Numbered from the stretch's first letter, positions 13,083-24,961 are shown. The stretch: DNA of 64,000 nucleotides from Ciona savignyi (GCA_000149265.1 CH003313.1:717160-781159), one strand, 5' to 3'. Made by a program: numbers and translations. Notes: a model not told the origin generated them from the letters alone.

Positions 13083-16000
13083 TCAGTGCGATTCTCCTTT
13101 CTTGCCAGAAATCTGCAGAAGTAATTTTGGTAAACCAACTGGATTTTTGTAACATAGGAAGTAAAAAACTGAATTAGGCAATTTTAATAAGACTTTTAAA
13201 AGCACAATAGACTAAATCAATGTTAATTGACAGTTAATAACACCTTCTTATAAAATTAATTGTATAGAAAAATTACTTCAGAAATTGGCGACTTAAAACT
13301 ATTATTTAGACATTTAACGAATCTTGCCTGAAACAAGTGGATTATTGGGTTGAATAAACAATACAATACTGCATCCATCAATACAACAATGTCAATGTCA
13401 GCATTATATTTATTGTAGCAATGTTACCATTGTAATAAATTAAATTACCAGACATGTGGTATGGTTTCACACTCCCATGTAAAAACCCCACCCCCTGGGT
13501 TATTTCACCCCCCCGTGACAACCGTGAGCAACCCACCCGTTTAAATTCCTCCATATTCGTGGTGGAGACAGTCTTCCCGTAGAGGATGATTCTCTGGATC
13601 TTCGTTGTTTCCTCATCATCTTGGTTGTCCGGGAAGAATAACTAGGGAGGAAATGGGGTGGTCGGGTTAACATGGGAATTATACAGATGGGCTGGAGTTA
13701 ATTGTAGATAGGGGAACTTATTTATAAAGGGGATGGGTATTTCATCTAAACAAAAATTTATATAATTGCATTTATTACCTTAATTTTAGAACCATAAGGC
13801 ACTATGGTTTTTAATTCCTCACTTAGAAGATGTTTTTAATAAAACAGGCGCACTGGTTAATCAGCACTGAATAAAGTTTAAGAAAAAATAATTTAAAGGA
13901 CGGCTCATGGTCCGTAAAATATAGCCTGGGTGGTAACACTTGTGTCTTTGCAGTTGGATAATGGGGTAAAAACAACATTTTACTACAAATCACTTCTCAG
14001 GTAGTTGATAACCCATTTCTTCAGGCATGGAAAATAACATCTACTGGTGTAAGGTGGTGGTTAATACAGACAGTACCGGTACTTACAGTAACATTGTTTA
14101 CAGTTTGAAACTTGACAAATTTCAACGGAACCACTTTCCCATCAACCACGTCGTCTTTAGAAAGTTCTAGCATTTGCACCGGGCTGTTGTCTCGCGCTGA
14201 GTCGAAGTCCATCAGATTGGGTTGGTTGATGAATATTTTGACGGTTTTCGGGGCGGCGCCGTCAGCCGGACCTTGACACTTGATGGAGTGGAGCTTCACC
14301 ACTTGGTTGAAAGTCAGTGACAACAGAAGCTGAATTGAATATTTGATTAATTTCGATTGATGGTGATTATGATGATAAATGGGGATTCTGATGAATCCTC
14401 TACAAACTTTATATATCAATCCAAAATGAGACAAGAAACTCACTGGCTGAAGGGATCGAGATATGATATGCATTCTTTTCTTAACTTATTGTTCAAAAAG
14501 AAAACAATAAACACCAAAATAACATAAATATATTAGATCAGACAGTGCCAACAGTTACTCTATAAACATAGCCACAAACGACTATGATGAGTAACAAAGG
14601 TGGAACCCACTCCTAACATTATATCCCTACAAACCACCACATGTAAGATGGGATCCTATGTCTTGTTTTCTACTTTTATAAAGAAAACTGAAATAGGAAA
14701 AACTCTTTACATTAACCCTATGATTTATTTAGGTTGTACTTTGTAGTAGCTCTTTTCAGTATCATCCGCAACTCACCTCTGGATCACAATCCGACTCCAA
14801 ATAAAGGTCCTTGTTCTCCTCGAAGACCCACTTGAACGGATGGTCTTCATTCTCGTTCAGACAATTCTTCTCGATGATAAACTGCTCCAAGTCGACCTGA
14901 AATATTCATTTCGTATGCGTTAAGCATATGTATGTAGTTATGTGTCCAGTTTCATTGATCTATTGATTAAGTTTCTTCATCAAATAATAAAACACACACG
15001 AATTATCCCGGCAACATTGTGGGCATGGGATATACACATATCGCAGCAAACGAAACCTCAACCATCCTACCATTCCTGGGACCTCCGATGTCTTGTCCTC
15101 TTGTTGTCCAGCTGTGGCGGATAGTTGGGCGACTTTATTCATCAATTGAACAGGATCTGCACCAGATATTGTGTCAATCAGTCGGCCACGATGTTCAAAT
15201 TTAAACGTTGGCATCGAGGACACTTGATAATGACGAGCTGTTTCCTGTAGACAATAATTTGTTGCTGGTTCTGATCGAAAACTTTTTATTTTTATCCTTT
15301 CAGGCTGGACAATGAAAGACTTATTACCTAGCATGGATAATGATCAGTTGGGTTTCTCAAAAAGACAATAAAAATTAAAAATAAGTTTTGTCTTTAATGT
15401 TTTAACATTGCCTTTAAATCTACTTTGCCTACAGCAGAAAGTATTCCAGTGGCTGAATAATAGATGACGCACCTGTCTGGTCATTAAACAAACAACACAA
15501 CATAACTCCTTTCTAGGCGTTTAGCCAGACTAGAATAAAAATTTCATGAACTAAATCTATGTTAACAACTTGAATGTAATAGTTTTGCTTAGTAATCATA
15601 GGTGAGAAAGACATTGATTACTGTACCGGTATATCTCTTGTACTTTAAAGTATACAATAGCAGTTATAAAAGTGCAATTTATAAAACATGTTTTAGCTTT
15701 GGATTTAAAATGCTTGATTACCAATACTAGCGTAATTATCCCACATCAGTATTGCACAACCACTTATGCCTACTGGGTATATAATTGTAATGTTACTTAC
15801 ACTACATTGGTCTACATCAACTTTTATGAACAATATATTGGGATATTGCGTTGCCAGTTCTTTAAATTTTGGAGCAATTCTTTTGCAGGGGTTGCACCTA
15901 ATTATACATAAGAATTTTAAAACAACTTAAAAATAACTTTTAACATGCATGTGTTATAACATGTCATGTCATGCATTTTCACAACGCCACGGAAACTCAT

Positions 16001-16722
16001 GTATTCATAGGTTTGAATGGAATATGAATATGATATTTATGTTTTATCCTTGTGTAAGAAAAGTCAGATTTTCTGCCAGGTTACTGTCGCTACCAGTTTT
16101 CGATCATACAACCTTCAGGTGAAAGGCGCGCATTAACTCACTAGATTCCCGACCTAAGGTAGCATTATCTATTCCTCTTCATATGCAAATAATAAATTTT
16201 TTTATAAGTTATAGCTTCTGCTTTGATGATATTTCATGCTTATCCCAAGGAATGGCAAAACCAGGGGGGTTAACACACGGTATCGTCAGTTATCTTGTGC
16301 CACCGTCGGTTTACAGCTATTTCAGTTTGTTGTGTAGGTTATAATATAGAATTTTCTTTAATTCAGTAGAACCCATTAATTCGCTTGGTTCGGGCAATGT
16401 TCGTTAAGTGCCTTGCCCAACGACTAGCTGGCGAAGAGCTTCGAACTTGCAACCCATTGGTTGAAGGCGACGCACTAATACACCAGACTTATCAGTCGGA
16501 CGAATGTCAAGCTTGTATTTGTTCATGTTATAAAAATATAAAGCTTTGTTATAATGGGATAATAGTTGTGGTATTTAAAGTTTATTTGTTTCATGGACAC
16601 CATATAATGCATTCTCACCAAGTCGCGTGGAAATCAATAACGACAGGTTTATCGCCAGCAGTTGCAAGAACGGCGCTAAATTCCTCGTCGTCCGAAACTT
16701 CAATAAGGTTTTCGGGCGCCAT
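13083..16722 (-). CDS. TXNL1: Thioredoxin-like protein 1 (thioredoxin + PITH domain)
   Basis: Cytosolic redox protein that associates with the 26S proteasome. Seven exons on the minus strand: 16619-16722 (ATG at 16722), 15801-15897, 15071-15244, 14777-14896, 14087-14329, 13537-13641, 13083-13112 (TGA). The phases join exactly and give 290 aa, against 289 in human. Residues 1 to about 105 form the thioredoxin fold with active site WCNPC, where vertebrate TXNL1 has WCGPC; both redox cysteines are present. A short acidic linker follows, then the PITH domain from about residue 125 (LESDCDPE, LTFNQVVKLHSIKCQGP, VKIFINQP, NMEEFKR). The last exon is only ten codons and ends GKKGESH, like human TXNL1, which fixes the 3' end. 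A pyrimidine-rich acceptor (tttcttttcag) lies 35 bases before the ATG with no visible upstream exon. The gene is divergent from RPL23. Confidence 0.95.
16232..16503 (-). repeat. tRNA-derived SINE, family A, in TXNL1 intron
   Basis: Reverse-orientation copy: the tail side reads ggggggttaacacac, and the head ends near 16,500 with the reverse of the B and A boxes. It lies in the first TXNL1 intron. Open frames across it are spurious. Confidence 0.7.
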
Positions 16723-17157
16723 TATTATACAAAAAATATATAATTAAATTTCAAAATCTGAAAAGAAATATAGAAAGTAGAGTATAAGCTTTCCACTGCG
16801 CAAATAAGGTAATCTCACATAACCAAATTTAATTAAGCTTAGCATTATATCCTATGCTTGGTACATCTACCAGTTGGTTATATTTTACGTTTATGACACA
16901 GCTACTACTTCATATGGGCTGTATCATTAACGCCTAAACTATCTTAAACAACACTTTAATCATTATAGGTTCAACACATATTTCTAATTTCATTATTTTC
17001 ACGAGTATGACGCAGCATTACAACGAATGTTCTTTGAAACTACCGTAATAAAAAATAGATTTTAAGGTGTCTATGAGGAAAATTGTCACGGTCCAGTAAT
17101 TTCCGAACACGCCATTTTTATTCCTGACGTCAAATTTTTCTTTTTGAAACCTTCATC
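16723..17157. promoter_or_regulatory. Divergent TXNL1 / RPL23 promoter interval
   Basis: A 435-base interval separates the two start codons on opposite strands. It contains the TXNL1 leader acceptor (intron side from 16,758) and, near RPL23, a CRE and a pyrimidine-rich start region. Shared regulation is inferred from position only. Confidence 0.5.
17125..17132. promoter_or_regulatory. CRE/ATF palindrome upstream of RPL23
   Basis: The perfect palindrome TGACGTCA lies 26 bases before the RPL23 ATG, followed by tttttctttttg, a pyrimidine-rich run like the TOP element of ribosomal protein mRNAs. Confidence 0.5.
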
Positions 17158-17580
17158 ATGTCGAAGCGTGGACGTGGAGGAGCAGCCGGAGGAAAATTCC
17201 GAATCAGTCTTTCCCTACCAGTAGGTGCAGTGGTAAACTGTGCGGATAATACTGGAGCGAAGAACCTCTACATAATCGCAGTCAAAGGGATTCGTGGTCG
17301 ATTAAACCGACTTCCCGCTGCCGGCGTGGGCGATATTGTACTTGCTACTGTAAAGAAGGGAAAGCCAGAACTGCGAAAGAAGGTCCATCCGGCGGTTATT
17401 ATACGACAGTCGAAAGCCTACCGTCGTAAGCATGGCCAGATGATCTATTTTGAAGATAATGCGGGGGTCATTGTTAATGTAAAAGGAGAAATGAAAGGGT
17501 CTGCAATAACCGGACCTGTGGCGAAGGAATGTGCTGATTGCTGGCCCAGAATCGCTTCTAATGCAAGTTCGATTGCATAA
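17158..17580 (+). CDS. RPL23: Large ribosomal subunit protein uL14 (RPL23)
   Basis: Structural protein of the 60S subunit. The 140-aa product is the full family length and nearly identical to animal RPL23: an N-terminal SKRGRGG basic segment, [33 protein letters not shown], and the C-terminal [17 protein letters not shown]. It is a single exon, whereas vertebrate RPL23 genes have several introns. The intact sequence and close promoter-like elements argue for a functional gene rather than a dead retrocopy. The stop codon's last base is the first base of an AATAAA, so the coding region runs directly into the polyadenylation signal. Confidence 0.97.
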   Translation: MSKRGRGGAAGGKFRISLSLPVGAVVNCADNTGAKNLYIIAVKGIRGRLNRLPAAGVGDIVLATVKKGKPELRKKVHPAVIIRQSKAYRRKHGQMIYFEDNAGVIVNVKGEMKGSAITGPVAKECADCWPRIASNASSIA

Positions 17581-17585
17581 ATAAA
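17580..17585 (+). terminator. Polyadenylation signal of RPL23 overlapping the stop codon
   Basis: AATAAA begins at the final A of the TAA stop (17,578-17,580). This implies a 3' UTR of only a few tens of bases. Confidence 0.65.
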
Positions 17586-17835
17586 AAATCATCTGTACAA
17601 AATCTTGTTTTTTGTTGTTCGGCGTTTAGAGCAGTTACCAAATAATGTCGTGCCTCTCTTTGCTTATTGTACTTCACAGCCTTTCCTTTATTACAAACAA
17701 GTAGTGCTTTCAATTAATTGTGTGACATTCAAAAAACCTGTAGATACAACAATAAACTGATTTTTGTGCATTCAGGTGTAGGACAAGACTTAAAAAAACG
17801 TTAAGTGATTAAAAACCTGATTTGGTTTGTGTACT

Positions 17836-18078
17836 ATGCTTGACGAGCCAAGCGAATTATTGGTCCCAGAAACCACTCTTTTTGAACAGATCCTAAATAT
17901 TTGTTTATACATTGGTGGTCTGTTTCAACTCATTTGCATACTTGCTCTGTTTCTGCCTGATAAATCGGTTGATAACGGTACCAGTAAATCTGAGGAAAAT
18001 AAGTTAACCGAGGGTGAACATAAAACTTCTACTGTTAAAAGGGAAAATCGCACAAAGTCGGTAAGAAAAAGGCGTTAA
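17836..18078 (+). CDS. MANBAL: MANBAL-like small membrane protein (UPF0239 family)
   Basis: Family of short single-pass membrane proteins of unknown function. The 80-aa product has an acidic N-terminus, ETTLFEQILNICLYIGG leading into one hydrophobic segment (about residues 20-42, GLFQLICILALFLP), and a Lys/Arg/Glu-rich tail ending RKRR. This matches MANBAL in order and length. The start is the ATG at 17,836; no AUG precedes it in frame nearby. An acceptor (gcattcag) at 17,775 lies 60 bases upstream with no visible 5' exon. The stop TAA (18,076-18,078) is followed by AAA and then the ATG of the next ORF in the same frame, so this is probably the first cistron of a dicistronic mRNA. Confidence 0.85.
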   Translation: MLDEPSELLVPETTLFEQILNICLYIGGLFQLICILALFLPDKSVDNGTSKSEENKLTEGEHKTSTVKRENRTKSVRKRR

Positions 18079-18081
18079 AAA

Positions 18082-18801
18082 ATGGCCGAGATATTTAATG
18101 AAGCGAAGAAACATGAAAAAATGGTTCAGAAAAAATTTATTGTCCCCAAAAACACTGCTGATGTTCAAAAGCGCAAAATTGATAAACTGATGTCTAATCC
18201 TGAAAAAACAGTGTACATACCTGAAGGCCCTAAGGAATGGAAACCGAAAAATGCTCCGGAATTCGTGAGAGATGTTATGGGGTCGAGCGCGGGGGCAGGG
18301 AGTGGAGAGTTTCATGTTTACCGGCATATTAGGAGAAGGGAGTATAATCGGCAGAAATTTATGTCCTACCAGGACAAAAAACAAAAATTGGATGAAGAAT
18401 ATGCTCTTAAACAAGCGAATAATCAAAAGGCAGCAGAAGAAGCTACGGCGAAGAAAAGGGCAAAACGACTTAAAAGGAAACAAAATATGAAAAATAAGAA
18501 AAAAACTAAAAAGACAGATACAAATGATAATTGTGGAAATGACAGTAAAAGTGAATCGGCTTCGGAGACTGAAGAATCGAAAGAAAAAGAGATAGAAATA
18601 CCAACAGAGGAAAACCCAACAACAAAAGATGATGAAAAACTTTCAAACGAAGAAAAGAGTGACACTGAAAAATGTAAGGAAGATAAAGAAATGGTTGACA
18701 GTGAAACGAAAGCTGCGGAAATACACGAAGCCAACGAAATTCAACAAAAGTCCGAAGACAAAGATGAATCTCAAATTGACATCCCAGAACAATCAAGTTG
18801 A
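18082..18801 (+). CDS. PRKRIP1: PRKR-interacting protein 1 homologue
   Basis: Nuclear, double-stranded-RNA-binding protein found in spliceosomes; in mammals it also binds PKR. The 239-aa product, encoded by one exon, carries the diagnostic block [20 protein letters not shown] followed by [12 protein letters not shown] (about residues 57-92), then a long basic coiled-coil-like segment ([21 protein letters not shown]) and a Glu/Lys/Ser-rich tail. It is longer than human PRKRIP1 (184 aa) because of that tail. It starts three bases after the MANBAL stop, in the same frame. No separate promoter or good 3' splice acceptor fits between them. A possible attaaa signal lies at 18,813-18,818. Confidence 0.92.
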   Translation: MAEIFNEAKKHEKMVQKKFIVPKNTADVQKRKIDKLMSNPEKTVYIPEGPKEWKPKNAPEFVRDVMGSSAGAGSGEFHVYRHIRRREYNRQKFMSYQDKKQKLDEEYALKQANNQKAAEEATAKKRAKRLKRKQNMKNKKKTKKTDTNDNCGNDSKSESASETEESKEKEIEIPTEENPTTKDDEKLSNEEKSDTEKCKEDKEMVDSETKAAEIHEANEIQQKSEDKDESQIDIPEQSS

Positions 18802-18812
18802 CAAACCCTGTT

Positions 18813-18818
18813 ATTAAA
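18813..18818 (+). terminator. Possible polyadenylation signal of the MANBAL-PRKRIP1 unit
   Basis: ATTAAA lies 12 bases after the PRKRIP1 stop. No such signal lies between the two ORFs, consistent with a single transcript. Confidence 0.4.
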
Positions 18819-18984
18819 CCATTTTTATTTTATTTTGGTTTACTTTTTAAGTTTATAACATTAAATGACTGTTTATTGTTAAGTTTTAATAACATCATTT
18901 TCTAATCCTTGAGGCAGGGTTATTAGCCTTGGCCAGCTGCTCAACTGTTTATTTTAAAGTTTGGCTTGAATGATAACCCTTTCT

Positions 18985-19016
18985 TTATATATATATATAT
19001 ATTATATATATATATC
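18985..19016. repeat. (AT)n microsatellite
   Basis: A run of alternating T and A with one phase break, between PRKRIP1 and CSTPP1. The rest of 18,820-19,530 shows only a decayed SINE tail near 19,190-19,230. Confidence 0.8.
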
Positions 19017-19565
19017 CCAATGTCTTATATGTCCAAATTAAACTGGTTGGTTATATCTACCTACTGATAGGCTGTATTTCGATAAGCTATGAAATAATAT
19101 AAAAATAAATCTATGTGTATTCTTGGAATTTAGAGTGTCCACACAAGGTAAAACATTTACCGTGTTATAAAGACTCTTTTCTTTCAGGTGTCTCACACTC
19201 ACTTGGACACGGGGATAAAAATGGGAATTCTTTTCTATTTTGTATTGGTTGTTTACAAAGCCTGTGACTTTTGAATTATTTTTTAATACTGAAAAGAAAC
19301 ATTCTTTTTTCTAATCTTGTATTCATTTATGTATCTAGATCTTTTTTTAAAGGTATAACACACATCTTACCATTAAATAAATATAGATTAGATATTGTTT
19401 TATATGTAAAATAATCCTCACAGCAAATAGCTGGTTATTAAATTAAAACCTGGACCACAAACAACCCCAAAAGAAAATCGCCTGTGCCCTTGCGTTTGTT
19501 GTATTTTCATCACTGAAACCCCTTTATTCTGTAGGGATGTAATAAACTTCATTAAGTGTTTAACA

Positions 19566-22500
19566 ATGTCTAGAACCAACACAGAATCTGTATCACCAAC
19601 TGAATATTTAGGTATGTTATTATATGGTTTATTTGTATACTAAATACCAGTATGTGTGTTTTAAAAGTAATATATATATTATATATATGTGTCAATAAAA
19701 TATTATTGTGATGGTTCTATTGCAGTGTGTTACTGTTGTACATTATTAAGAGGTTTTTAAACGTTACATCCAGAGACATTAGACTGAGCATATTCATATT
19801 TAATCATAGGATATTAAACATACCTATAATTCGATATCTTTCGCATAGAAATCGGTGATGATGAACACAGTTGAACCTTCCCATTGCTAATAAAATTCCC
19901 TTTTGCATGAGCTTGGGTGCATCCCTGTCACCGTGAGCATAATATTATCTACGGTCTATATCAAACAATATGCTTAAATTTAAAAATCTTTAAATAAAAA
20001 GTGATGTAAGAATGATAGAGAAGTAAAATAACTTTGATTACTCCTAATAAGTTATGTACATCAATCTGACAAAAAAACTGAAGAAGGATAACACCAGTTT
20101 GGTTTGCAGAAGCAAAACTAACAATCCGGTTGAAATTTTAGGAAAGTTAGAAAAACATGAGCGTCAGGCAATCTCGAATCTGACAAGAATAAATACTGTT
20201 TACTGAACATGGATAATAAATTTCGTATTTTAACTCGGGGACCCTGTGTAATATTGCCATAATTAGGGACCCGAACGTCTTTGGGTTTTAGAAATAGTGG
20301 TGGTTTCACTCTATAGTTTTTAATTTGTTTGTATATTTGAACAGAAAACCACCACATATTGTTGTACATGGAAGATGCTATCACACAGCTGCTCGAACAC
20401 AAAGATGAAAATGGAAAAGTCCTGCACACCAAGTTTCTTGCAGATTAGTGAGTTGTGGTTGGTGTAGCTGTTGTTTTCAGTACGAAAATGTTTCAAGTAG
20501 GTCATACTGTATCAGTATCTTGTCTTGATCTGGGTAATTTAAATGGTATTTAAGATACAAAATATTAAAACATTACACAACCACTTGTAACCTGCGTATA
20601 GACACAAGATTATGTACCATACAACTTTATGCAGTTAAATATACTTCATTTATTTCAATTTACAATGGCTGATTTAATTAATATACACAATGTTAGTTTC
20701 AGGAGTGTACATAAAGGAACACATACTTTGTTTCGAGAGTTCAAGTTCATACGAGCTACTGCACACAACAGAGCGTGTTTTATTAAATGTGTGTGGAGCT
20801 GTTTCCGACATATTTCTAGTCATGGGGGTAGGTAACCTTTCTTTAGTTTAACATAATTTAAGTATTTAAAAGTAAAAAAAAAGCTGCATTAAATTCAGCT
20901 TTCTGTAATGCGATAAACTAAACAGTTTTTTGGGTGGATCAGTGCGTCAACTTTCAGACAAAGGGTTGCAGGTTCGAAACTGGTCACTTACTAGTCGGTT
21001 GTCTCCTTGGGCAAGGCTATTAACAGACATTGTGTGAACCCAATGAAATAATTAGCTCTACCAAATTAAAGGAATGTCTTGATCATACACAACACACTAC
21101 AATAGCTCCGGTAACCCGACGATGGGCGAGAGGTGATCTGACGATGCCTGTGTGTTAATGTCCCTTGCGTTTTTTCATTCATGGGGTTAAAGCTTTAACT
21201 ATCCTATAGTGTTAGGATAGAATTGGATATTCATGTTAGTCCCTGTGAAAGCGAAAACACAGGATAATTATAATAACGCAGGTAATCATCAGATTAACTT
21301 AATATTGCAGTCTGTGTTGTATGTATAGGATGTTAGCTCAATATTCAGTAGATCCCATTATTACAATCAGTTTATAAGCAATGGCTAGTTTTCATCCCAC
21401 TATATTTAGCTGCATGTCAACCCCCATTCTACACATTAGAAATGTTATCCTACATATCAGAAACCTAGACAAAGATCATCCTACATATGAGAAATTCCAA
21501 AGATAATAAAAACATTTATTACTCAGCTGAACTACTAAGTGTGAAGGAATACCATTCGTTACTCTGTTTGCTGTGTCATGATTTCCCGATGGACATGGTA
21601 CAGCGCACAGCACGAGTCGTGCTTATGGATGATGCACTTGACTGCCTTATGTCTTTTCCTGATTTCCTATATGCCCTGCAAATCCAGTTCTATTATGAAG
21701 GTGATTTTAAACTGGTTTTTATAGTGGACATGTTTAATATATCATAAGCCTCTACAGTTGTACTACATCTAGAATGCACAGCAAGACAATTAATCTGTGG
21801 TGAACTACTTACATTCGCCTTTTAATAGATACCAAAAGCATGGACTACGACAATCCATTTCCACCCGACATTTATTCAAAGAAGTTGTGTTATGTTAAGC
21901 TGAGCTTTTAATTATACTGTTAAGTGTATCACTTTAACTGATGTTTACGACCACTCCACTAATAGTATTTATATTTAATTTCGAATGGTAAAAATATGTG
22001 TTAATTAAAAAACAAAAGTCGTATGAAGTCTGGTTGCAAGCCCTCCAATACATTTTATAAGAATAATTTTAGTGTCTGAATATGTGTTTCTTCAGAGTTT
22101 GTTAACTCATGCAAAGAAGCGTACGATCATCTCAGCACTGGGTTGACCACTGTGTTCGTTCCCTCCTCGGAGAACTGGCAAGGAGGTTCCAACCACGCCA
22201 ACCATGCTGTTGACACCAACAGGAGTAGTGAAGGTAAGCTGGGTGGCTTTTGTACAGTAAACACCTTTTCATGATTTCATTCCCCACTTTTTAATCAGTT
22301 CGAAAATTAATAACCTTATCATTTCTGGATTGGGCAACACTTAAAGTGAGGAAAAAGGGAAGGAGGGAAATTGCTCACTAAAAGTTTGGAAATAAATTAT
22401 AACCCCAAACATGAATCTTAACCCCACAACTAACATTAACTAAGCAGTTTCTCTTCTTCCCTCTTTCCAGCCTTATAGTTTTTCCAATTTTTTTTCCACA

Positions 22501-24326
22501 ACCCCAGAATCAACTATGGCGTAATATTTTTACCATATAGCTCAGTCCATTTTGCCTCCAAACATTGTGGGATTAAAACCAGCCACTGACTTATCAGTTT
22601 TGTCCTTGGACAAGGCACTTATCGGTCATCACCTAAACTCTGTGTATTGATGGGTTGAACTAAAACGGTGACTAATCAATCATATACATTACATTCGGTA
22701 ACCTGACGATAAGCATTAAGTAATCTGACGATTGCCCGTATTATAACGCCCCTTACATATTTACATGGTAATCTGACTATTGCCATTGTGATTGGACTGT
22801 ATTTCCCATCATGATAAAAAAAACATGAATATCCTATCCTGCAAAAATTTGACCAAGACCGGTGAGATACAGACCGTAGTAATTTCTCATCTTATACTGA
22901 CTTTCCTATAAAAGCTTTGTTTTCACAGAGTTTAACCTTAATGCCTGAGAAACTTCGCCTTGCTCAAGGACACTAGCGAATAGCTGAAAACCAGTTTCGA
23001 ATTTTTAACCCTTCAGCTGAAAGGCAACGCACCAACCACTCTAATCGGGCAGACACACTTTTTCCCACATTACACATCACAGGTGTAAACAGTCAAGCCT
23101 TATTCGACTTGATGGAGAAGTCGTGTTCTAAACTACACACCTCCTCGCCACGCCCATCCCTACAACACGTACATAGTGAGCTGAGTAAAACAATCCGCGT
23201 TACGTTCTATGGCTTGCTCATGGCTCTCAGCAAAAATGGCGACATCAACTCAGAAATAGGTGAGTGCGGTTGTAACTTGGGTAAGTATTTCAACTTGATC
23301 AGCTCGAACGGAACAATCATCTTTGTCAATGATGGTGGGACATATAGACTACGTTTTTTTGGAAACAATAGAATAGGATATTCATGTTTTATCCCCGTAA
23401 TGGGCGTTTAACACACGGGCAATCGTCAGATCCCCTCGCGCCCACCGTCGGGTTACCGGAGCTATTGCAATGTGTTGCTTATGATTTAGACGCTCCTTCA
23501 ATTTGGTAGAACCCATTAATACGTTGGATTCAGGCAATGTATGTTAAGTACCTTGCCCGAGGACGCACCAGACTAGCTAGCGACCGGTTCTCGTTTCTGC
23601 AACCCTCCGACTGAAAAGCGACGCACTAACTCACCAAGCTAATCGGTCGGACAGTGGACAGATTACCTTAAGTACAATCGTTTGGGATGTGGCCTTAGCT
23701 AATGCATATTGTTTTATTTATACAATAGTGACATACTGAGCTCCAAATATCTTGCATTATTCGAAACGGTCATTGTTTTTGTTCAACCTAGTAATTCAAT
23801 GGTAACAGGTGGCGTATGCTAAATGCCTTGCCAGGGACACAGCGAGGAAAAAGTAGAAATGCGATATAATCATGACCTTTTGTGACGCACTTACAAGCGA
23901 ATTCAACTTTGACGCAACCAATTATTACCCCACAATGACTAGACGCTTGTGTGGTTATGACGATTGTTTATTAATTTTCCACGAAGCTTTCGAAACCGGT
24001 CATCAATAGGTGATTAGTCTGCACCATCTTATCTTAAAAACAGCGGTTTTCAAGAAACCCTTTTCTTATCACCAACATAAAAGCCGGTCCGACTGAACGG
24101 TATTTGAAAGGGCTTTGACCGCTAACGCACTCGCATCTAAAATTGCTGATTGCCCTATCATTGCACCGTTCTAGCGTTCTAGCCGGTGTCGGTACCGGTT
24201 AAGATCGGCGTTTTACAAATGTGGTCACTCTATGTAACGATCACACTGTTGTTTCTATCGCTAGGTGTCCTACCAGGACGGGATAGTCTGCTGGACGGCA
24301 CGGATGCTGAAATCATACTCTCCTGA
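19566..24326 (+). CDS. CSTPP1: CSTPP1 (C11orf49) homologue, tubulin polyglutamylase complex regulator
   Basis: The vertebrate protein is a centriolar-satellite component that binds the tubulin polyglutamylase complex. Seven exons: 19566-19611, 20345-20447, 20697-20827, 21527-21700, 22096-22233, 23083-23259, 24265-24326. All junctions are GT-AG and in phase, giving 276 aa (human about 330). Diagnostic blocks are LLYMEDAITQLLEH, GTHTLFREFKFIRATAHNR, VVLMDDALDCLMSFPDFLYA with QIQFYYEG, and IRVTFYGLLMALSKNGDIN. The human C-terminal low-complexity tail is mostly absent. The acceptor tctgtag at 19,534 lies 31 bases before the ATG with no visible upstream exon. An attaaa lies at 24,376-24,381. Introns contain SINE and MITE copies. 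Confidence 0.93.
20925..21215 (+). repeat. tRNA-derived SINE, family A
   Basis: aagggttgcaggttcgaaac (B box), ccttgggcaaggc and the acacactacaatagctccggt body are clear. It lies in CSTPP1 intron 3. Confidence 0.8.
22335..22490. mobile_element. MITE-like repeat, family D
   Basis: Near-inverted ends: aagggaaggagggaaattgc at the left and gcagtttctcttcttccctc at the right. The core is shared, in the opposite orientation, with the copies at 26,985 and 46,205. It lies in CSTPP1 intron 5 and has no coding capacity. Confidence 0.6.
22541..22841 (+). repeat. tRNA-derived SINE, family A, diverged
   Basis: The cttggacaaggcactta block, the ggtaacctgacgat block and the gaatatcctatcct tail remain; the head is decayed. 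In CSTPP1 intron 5. Confidence 0.6.
22940..23055 (-). repeat. tRNA-derived SINE, family A, head fragment
   Basis: Only the reversed head (ccagtttcgaa through the A-box side, ctaatcggg) and the cttgctcaaggacac block are present, just before CSTPP1 exon 6. Confidence 0.6.
23366..23655 (-). repeat. tRNA-derived SINE, family A (near full length)
   Basis: Reverse copy: the tail side reads ggatattcatgttttatccc, the body is well conserved, and the head ends gctaatcggtcgg. It lies in the last CSTPP1 intron; the open frame running into it from exon 6 is therefore an artefact. Confidence 0.82.
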
Positions 24327-24961
24327 CGTCACAACCCACACTGTGACGTGCGAATTTATCTTGTTGTACATCTTCATTAAAGTAGTTATTTTTATAAAAT
24401 ATAGAATATTTTGAAAACATTTTGTTTTGTATTATTTGTTTAGGGTACCATGGTAGTTCCTTTTAAACACATAAAATACTCCGGAGAGCAAGTCCGTAAA
24501 GTGCTTTGTATAATTAGAAACTGAATTCAAATTCCCAATCTTCCGGCTAACAGACTCGTACGCACCACACTTAAATAATCACTGGACGTTGCATTGTACG
24601 ACTATAACGCTTTCATTTTTACCATATCTCCACATATACTCAGGAAACCTCTAGCCAGTACAAACTAATACCAGCTCAAGCACACCATATTACCGCACAA
24701 ACTAATACAAGTGTAGAATTATACAGACAGTTGTGCAGTCTCCTAAATTACTTTTTAATAACAGATGCTTTTTAACGATTCGAAACCAGACAGCCCACAT
24801 TGAAATTGTTGCTAGCGCAAGTTTCACATATCACGATGTTTCACTACGGAAATGTTGCAATTGCGCTTCATAGAAATGTCGGTTTGACATTTTAGTTTCT
24901 TTAGTTTGATTTGTTTTCTCCCGGAAGGACAGAAAGTCGTGACCAGGCCGGTGTGTGGTGT

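Noticed and set aside
13378..13536. Extended TXNL1 C-terminus by read-through, or a one-base frameshift
   Set aside because: A GT donor after FKR (13,536) and a small exon at 13,083-13,112 give the expected GKKGESH ending with no sequence error needed.
18004..18796. Minus-strand open frames opposite MANBAL/PRKRIP1
   Set aside because: Shadows of a Lys/Glu-rich coding strand; they read as Phe/Leu/Ser-rich nonsense with no family resemblance.
24323..24330. TGACGTCA element at the CSTPP1 stop codon
   Set aside because: It overlaps the TGA stop at the end of the gene, with no promoter context; likely chance.
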